Source: Chrysophaeum taylorii
Lineage: Eukaryota; Sar; Pelagophyceae; Pelagomonadales; Pelagomonadaceae
Length of the DNA stretch: 28,483 nucleotides
Assembly (NCBI GenBank): GCA_029834535.1
Contig: JAQMWT010000442.1
Location: 1 to 28,483, forward strand
Direction: 5' to 3'
Positions 24,845 through 28,483 of the stretch are shown here, one piece after another (position 1 is the first letter of the stretch; every line of letters starts with the position of its first letter). A model generated the notes under the pieces. It had not been told where the DNA came from, made no database searches, and was given only the letters and a program-made list of their open reading frames with translations. The translations under genes and the position numbers were made by a program.

Positions 24845-26224
24845 CTATTCTTTTAATTGGTGTAAGGATTCAGCCATATTGTCGTTAGCTTTATCTGGCG
24901 TGGGCTCAGCGGGTGGATTATCGATCGGCGCTGGTGACTTATCTTCGGAAGGGGTATTATTAGAGAAAGTGTCAATGATATGGGATGGGTAGCCAACTTG
25001 GATTAACACGCTTTTAAATGCTAGTTGTTGATTAGGTGGAAGTTGGTGAAAGTAGTGTAGCATTGGCGGTACCGTCTCGGAAGAAGTTGCGTCAAGTTGA
25101 TGAGAAACATCGTTAACAAAGCGTTCGATGAGCACGTTAAGTAACTCCTCAGGATTGGTAACTACGCAGGTTTTATATTCCACAGATTGTAACAAAGACC
25201 AAGCTGCTACAAGAATCTCAAGATTTACACTCGAAATGAAGGGCAGCTGCAGCAAGAGCATGGGGTTAGCGTCAGGGTTGACGAGGATTTTAGAAGCATC
25301 AATGTTACGGGATGTTGCGGTCTGCATGATTGCCTCTTTGAGCAGCTTGTTAATAGCAATGGACTTTCCAAGACGGAGGATTATGGCTCTTATGTGGGCA
25401 GCTGGATCATTATAACAAGAGAGTTGGAAGGGCTGCTGATTATTGCGCATTAACGCTATCCCATGATTCGACAAGCTACACATCACACAAATCAACAGAA
25501 AGAAAGGGCGCGGTACATCGAAGCAGTGCGATGCATGTTGCTCAGACGCGAGATGATCCTCAATAATTCGTCGAATCCTGTCAGTTTTAAGCTCATCTTC
25601 AGTACAGATGATGAGCACGAGGGGTGTGCCTGGCATCTCAGTTTTATTATAGCACTCTGTACAAGCCACATGTACTTTGACAACCCCTTTAATGGGTGGA
25701 AAGCGGTGAAAACGTATACCTTCATTAGGAGATATAGCGGGGGCATTCCGAATGCGCTTTGCTTTGACGCACAGCAATGAACTAAGATATTGGATGTCGT
25801 CCACGAAGTCTGTCTGTTGTGCTTCGGTAAGCAGCTGCTGCACAGACTTAAGCCAACACTGAGGATTCTTATGCTGAGGGATGAGGAAGTTTGGCGGGTA
25901 TGCACCAAGGGCGGATGTGTTCCCTGACATCATCGCAAGTGCGTCAAATTTGCAATGTTTAAGCAGGAAATACACAGACTTTGATGGTTGCGATTTAGAC
26001 GGTTGTTGGACAGTTGCCTTGGGTACCTTAGGCGTAACGGGCGTAGATTGATGTCCTTGAGCCACCGACAAATAGGTTTGATGTTTCCGATTAGGGGAAC
26101 TAGTCGGTGCAGCGCTTAGAGTTAGAGCATTAAAAGGCGGGGATATTGACGGTGCACCACCACGACCACGGTTCAGGGTAGAATGGCGCCGGCTCGCAGC
26201 ATCTTTGTTTTTTGTGGGATTCAT
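24845..26224 (-). CDS. Extra 3' ORF of the copia element: zinc-finger-like protein of unknown function
   Basis: A 459-residue frame downstream of RNase H on the same strand. The N-terminal about 80 residues are basic and rich in Ser/Pro/Thr/Gln (RRHSTLNRGRGG) and look disordered. A zinc-finger-like pattern follows: Cys188-x2-Cys191 with His224-x5-His230 and His233-Cys234 (VACTECYN ... DHLASEQHASHC), reminiscent of BED or C2H2 fingers. The next about 200 residues are mostly helical with many Leu. The C-terminus is Pro/Asp-rich, then enters a coiled coil that the TAG at 24845-24847 interrupts. It has no CCHC knuckle, so it is not a plain Gag, and no membrane segment, so it is not a plain Env. 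The start is the ATG at 26224; a GTG lies 14 codons upstream. No family is recognised. Confidence 0.65.
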   Translation of the reverse strand: MNPTKNKDAASRRHSTLNRGRGGAPSISPPFNALTLSAAPTSSPNRKHQTYLSVAQGHQSTPVTPKVPKATVQQPSKSQPSKSVYFLLKHCKFDALAMMSGNTSALGAYPPNFLIPQHKNPQCWLKSVQQLLTEAQQTDFVDDIQYLSSLLCVKAKRIRNAPAISPNEGIRFHRFPPIKGVVKVHVACTECYNKTEMPGTPLVLIICTEDELKTDRIRRIIEDHLASEQHASHCFDVPRPFFLLICVMCSLSNHGIALMRNNQQPFQLSCYNDPAAHIRAIILRLGKSIAINKLLKEAIMQTATSRNIDASKILVNPDANPMLLLQLPFISSVNLEILVAAWSLLQSVEYKTCVVTNPEELLNVLIERFVNDVSHQLDATSSETVPPMLHYFHQLPPNQQLAFKSVLIQVGYPSHIIDTFSNNTPSEDKSPAPIDNPPAEPTPDKANDNMAESLHQLKE

Positions 26225-26340
26225 CGTAAAAGGAGTATCCACATCGCATCTTTCATTGCATTTCACATTTTAGCGAGCCAGTATTCCTTTACATAGCAGG
26301 GCTAGTTTAAAGTCATTTCGGACATAATGAAGGGTAAGGA

Positions 26341-26604
26341 TTAACCATCTTGTTGAGCTATGGGTTGTTGTAAGCCAAGTAACGTGCGAAGTCTGCTGAA
26401 GAGCGGAGCTCCAAAGGGTTTAGTAAATCCATCGGCGATATTTTGGGTACCAGAAACATGATGTAGACGTATGCGTTTTAACTGTACATAGTCGCGAATA
26501 CGGAACCAACGTGTGCTAATAGCTTTGGCCTTAGTCGCACTATCGGGGTTATTGGAAAGATGAATACGACAAGTCCGATGGGAGGGGATTTTCGTGAGCA
26601 TCAT
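26341..26604 (-). pseudogene. Copia RNase H C-terminal segment
   Basis: An 87-codon frame with the end of copia-type RNase H: SHRTCRIHLSNNPDS, ISTRWFRIRDYVQLKRIRLHHVSGTQNIADGFTKP in outline, where the conserved 'H...I..ADi.TK' text keeps His and Asp (HVSGTQNIADGFTK). The preceding part of the domain is in another frame; the two join near 26590. The ORF ends with LLGLQQPIAQQDG and a stop, a natural pol end, 117 nt before the ATG of the extra ORF. Confidence 0.8.
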
Positions 26605-27487
26605 AATCTAGTAGCAAGTCTTTCCCTGAAGGTTGACGGAGATAGAAGTGAGGATTTATAGCGAATGCCATTTCTGTTAACAATTTGCGTAACCAGACCA
26701 CATCATCGGCACACATATTAAGGGCGATAAGTTCACTTTCATGCGTAGAAGTAGCTGTAATAGGCTGCAACTTAGACTTCCAAGTGATGAGAGAACCAAA
26801 CAAAAAGATAGCGTAACCGGTTGTAGATCTGCGGTCTTGTTCATAGGAGGGTGCATTATCGGCATCGACGAACGCGACCAGCGGATCAAAATTACGTGAA
26901 TTAACTTGTTCTTTAGTGTAATCCAACATGGTGGCCATGTCAGTACGATTACCGATAAGAAGTCGAAGATGGCCCACTAGAGCGGAAGAACGAGAGTAGT
27001 ACCAGAGGCGAAGATTGCGATTTTCGGGCTTGCGCAAGTAGCGGAGCGTTCCTGTTAGTACTCGAACATGTAGAAATGCTGGATTGTGCATTCCTCGAGA
27101 GCAACGACTAAGATCTTGTGATAGATCGGGGCGACAGGCCAATTGGACAAACGTGAGCTTGCCGAGTAGAGTAGAGTAGGTGTGAAGGATGAACTTTTCC
27201 ATATCAGAAGATGGCTCTCCAGTTTTATACGTTGCTGATGGTGGCATCGGTGTGGAAGTGGGACGTAACTGCATTAAAATGGGGTACTCTTCGAACAATG
27301 CATCAAGTTTAGCCTGACAGTCCAGTGATATAGAACCATCAGTTGTACGCGTTATGCGCATGCCTAGGAGAGTATGGACTTCCTCGAAGGTGTCGACTGA
27401 GTATTCCTTTTCAGGGCTTGCTGGAACTCCCGACGTAGAGTTTCCGAAGTGCAAGTAATGACGACGTCGTCTACTGAGAGCGTGCAA
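26549..27487 (-). CDS. Copia RT C-terminal part and RNase H
   Basis: A 312-codon frame. From residue about 28 it reads EYSVDTFEEVHTLLGMRITRT, the segment after the RT active site, and then STLLGKLTFVQLACRPDLSQ, the typical copia 'Y....G.L.Y....RPDI...V' connection. RNase H begins at VAFVDADNAPSYEQDRRSTTGY (Asp catalytic), LITWKSKLQPITATSTHESELIAL (Glu catalytic) and VVWLRKLL. The first about 25 residues are out of frame: on the neighbouring frame the same DNA reads SVDDVVITC, the catalytic YVDD-type box of RT (about 27477-27450), continuing into TLRREFQQALK. So two single-base shifts flank the catalytic motif. The last residues after DAHENPLPS are also out of frame. Confidence 0.82.
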   Translation of the reverse strand: MHALSRRRRHYLHFGNSTSGVPASPEKEYSVDTFEEVHTLLGMRITRTTDGSISLDCQAKLDALFEEYPILMQLRPTSTPMPPSATYKTGEPSSDMEKFILHTYSTLLGKLTFVQLACRPDLSQDLSRCSRGMHNPAFLHVRVLTGTLRYLRKPENRNLRLWYYSRSSALVGHLRLLIGNRTDMATMLDYTKEQVNSRNFDPLVAFVDADNAPSYEQDRRSTTGYAIFLFGSLITWKSKLQPITATSTHESELIALNMCADDVVWLRKLLTEMAFAINPHFYLRQPSGKDLLLDYDAHENPLPSDLSYSSFQ

Positions 27488-27488
27488 A

Positions 27489-28163
27489 TTAAAATGTAGC
27501 GTCAGCTTGGACTTTAGCGTATATGCATGTATCTGTTCGAAATCGTGTATAGCCTAATGAATCAAAGAAGCCGTTTATGGTTTGATTCCAAAGGGCAGGG
27601 CTCTGACGTGTCCATAAGAGATTTAAGTAGCTTTGGGAGACGACGGCCTTGTATTTAGTATCTTCGGATCGAGAAGGTAAATGCGTTGGTAGTTTGACAT
27701 AGACATGAGAATCGATGGGAGCTTGAACAAAAGCGTTAGGGACGTCGACATGGTAGACGGGAAGTCGCAGATGAGCTGCTAGCGCCAGAACACAACGGAT
27801 GCCAGTAAGCTGTGCCATAGGGCTGAATGTGTTGAAAAAATCGGTGCCCAGAGAGGCTAAGAATCCTCGTAGGACCAGGCGTGCTTTATGTTTAATGTAC
27901 TGACCAGCAGCGTTGGTTTTTATACGTAGGACGAGACGGGTGTCAATAGGCTTTGAGTTGACCATTGGCAGCGCTAGTTTAAAGCAGCCAAACTTAACAA
28001 TATCAAAAATCTCCTTGGAGATGGCAGCAACGTAAGCTGTGCGATCAGCGTCTGAGACGAGGCAGAACGGACTTTCATCATCAATTTTGATGGGCTTGAA
28101 TCTTGTATTCGCCCGAACCAACCGTGCTGGGGTCATGGTCGTCGTCAGATGGTAATTGCGCAA
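27489..28163 (-). CDS. Copia reverse transcriptase N-terminal part
   Basis: A 224-codon frame with RVT_2-type text: AAISKEIFDIVKFGCFKL, PIDTRLVLRIKTNAAGQYIKHKARLVLRGF in outline, FFNTFSPMAQLTGIRCVLALAAHLRLPVYHVDV and NAFVQAPIDSHVYVKLP. This covers the fingers and palm up to motif A (the Asp of HVDV). Further on, SYLNLLWTRQSPALWNQ stands for the usual 'SLYGLKQ..R.W' and TDTCIYAK for 'D.C.Y'. Fingers Lys and Arg (KHKARLVLRGF) are intact. The stop at 27489 lies just before the active-site box, which is in another frame. The nearest ATG is ten codons in (28136), but the true start is in gag-pol, off the right edge. Confidence 0.85.
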   Translation of the reverse strand: MRNYHLTTTMTPARLVRANTRFKPIKIDDESPFCLVSDADRTAYVAAISKEIFDIVKFGCFKLALPMVNSKPIDTRLVLRIKTNAAGQYIKHKARLVLRGFLASLGTDFFNTFSPMAQLTGIRCVLALAAHLRLPVYHVDVPNAFVQAPIDSHVYVKLPTHLPSRSEDTKYKAVVSQSYLNLLWTRQSPALWNQTINGFFDSLGYTRFRTDTCIYAKVQADATF

Positions 28164-28483
28164 ACGACATTATCGTGCAGATGAGCGTGATCGGGATCTT
28201 CGACGGTTGAACAACAACTAGTAGAGGAGCATCACCAAGGTGGGCCTCAATGTAATCGATTGCACGGTGATATAGTCTTCGATGGCGGAGAGATGAGGCT
28301 CGAGGCACCATATAATCGTCATTATGATCCAAAATGGAGTGGGCGTGAACAAAGCAGAAACATATTGAGCGGGAGGAACTTTAAAAAGCAAACAGGCCGT
28401 GAGCATGTTCAGAAATTAAAAAAAAACGACAAAAAACAAAAAAGGAGAACACACGGCACCACCCAGGGACAAAAACGGGGGGG
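28164..28483 (-). other. Upstream part of the copia element up to the window edge
   Basis: The region before RT should encode the integrase-RT linker. One minus-strand frame (28332-28081) contains DHNDDYMVPRASSLRHRR and LPSDDDHDPSTVGSGEYK and runs into the RT frame with a shift near 28150, so it may be linker text. No integrase motif is visible. The last bases are a run of A-rich then G-rich sequence ending in GGGGGGG at the window end. Confidence 0.4.

Larger units (their letters stand above)
24410..28483 (-). mobile_element. Ty1/copia LTR retrotransposon with extra 3' ORF, decayed, 5' part outside window
   Basis: On the minus strand the order is RT (28163 to about 27490), RT active site and RNase H (about 27490-26341), then a separate ORF (26224-24845, continuing to 24410). 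RNase H directly after a copia-type RT, with integrase expected upstream and off the right edge, places it in Ty1/copia. Several frame changes split pol (near 27485, 27420 and 26600). No LTR could be delimited: there is too little space for one between RNase H and the 3' ORF (26340-26225), so that ORF belongs to the same element. Composition is clearly less GC-rich than in the host genes. Confidence 0.85.

Noticed and set aside
24410..26224. Reassignment of TAG or TAA to sense
   Set aside because: Host genes in the window end in TAG, TAA and TGA at expected family ends, so the standard code applies.
1..28483. tRNA, rRNA or CRISPR arrays
   Set aside because: Read by eye, no B-box-like GGTTCGA..CC with a matching acceptor stem, no rRNA core words, and no regularly spaced repeats with unique spacers were found. 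A tRNAscan/Infernal run would settle small RNAs.

Overview
The window looks like nuclear DNA of a compact-genome eukaryotic microalga or protist, most likely stramenopile-like; this assignment is inference. The evidence is a GC-rich host segment with closely packed, mostly intron-less genes on both strands, one clear 42-nt GT-AG intron, an animal-type cryptochrome/photolyase, a two-pore K+ channel, ankyrin repeats of the 'KWAR..GCPW' type common in stramenopiles and giant viruses, abundant (ACG)n/(CGT)n triplet repeats, and retrotransposons of both LTR superfamilies. There are no bacterial operons or Shine-Dalgarno logic.

Layout. (1) 1-5906 (+): a decayed, left-truncated Ty3/gypsy element. 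Its order is retropepsin, spacer, C5-cytosine DNA methyltransferase, spacer, reverse transcriptase/RNase H, integrase with an extra C-terminal domain, split by frameshifts and one in-frame stop. A methyltransferase inside a Ty3/gypsy pol is rare and is the most striking feature here. (2) 6486-16732: host genes. They are a membrane-anchored GDPD-like protein lacking one catalytic His, a small tail-anchored-like protein, a TPR protein, a four-helix membrane protein, a TPK-like K+ channel, a cryptochrome/(6-4) photolyase, a frameshifted DUF3291 protein and a two-exon ankyrin protein. (3) 16733-18837: gene-poor, with a 200-bp SINE-like repeat. (4) 18838-22332: a tandem pair of paralogous zinc-binding proteins of no family I recognise, then a convergent MFS transporter whose stop codon overlaps that of the second paralog. 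(5) 22333-24109: no gene seen; a second copy of the SINE-like repeat follows. (6) 24410-28483 (-): a decayed Ty1/copia element cut by the right edge, with RT and RNase H in several frames followed by an unusual extra 3' ORF. That ORF has a zinc-finger-like motif and a coiled coil, and its reading frame continues through two in-frame stops.

How the parts relate. Host genes are extremely tight: one divergent pair appears to share a CATG at its start codons, one convergent pair has overlapping stops, and another is 7 nt apart. I see no pathway linking neighbours. The retroelements have visibly lower GC and flank the host island on both sides. Many of the frame breaks, including the one in a host gene, fit single-base losses, so both real decay and uncorrected assembly deletions must be considered.
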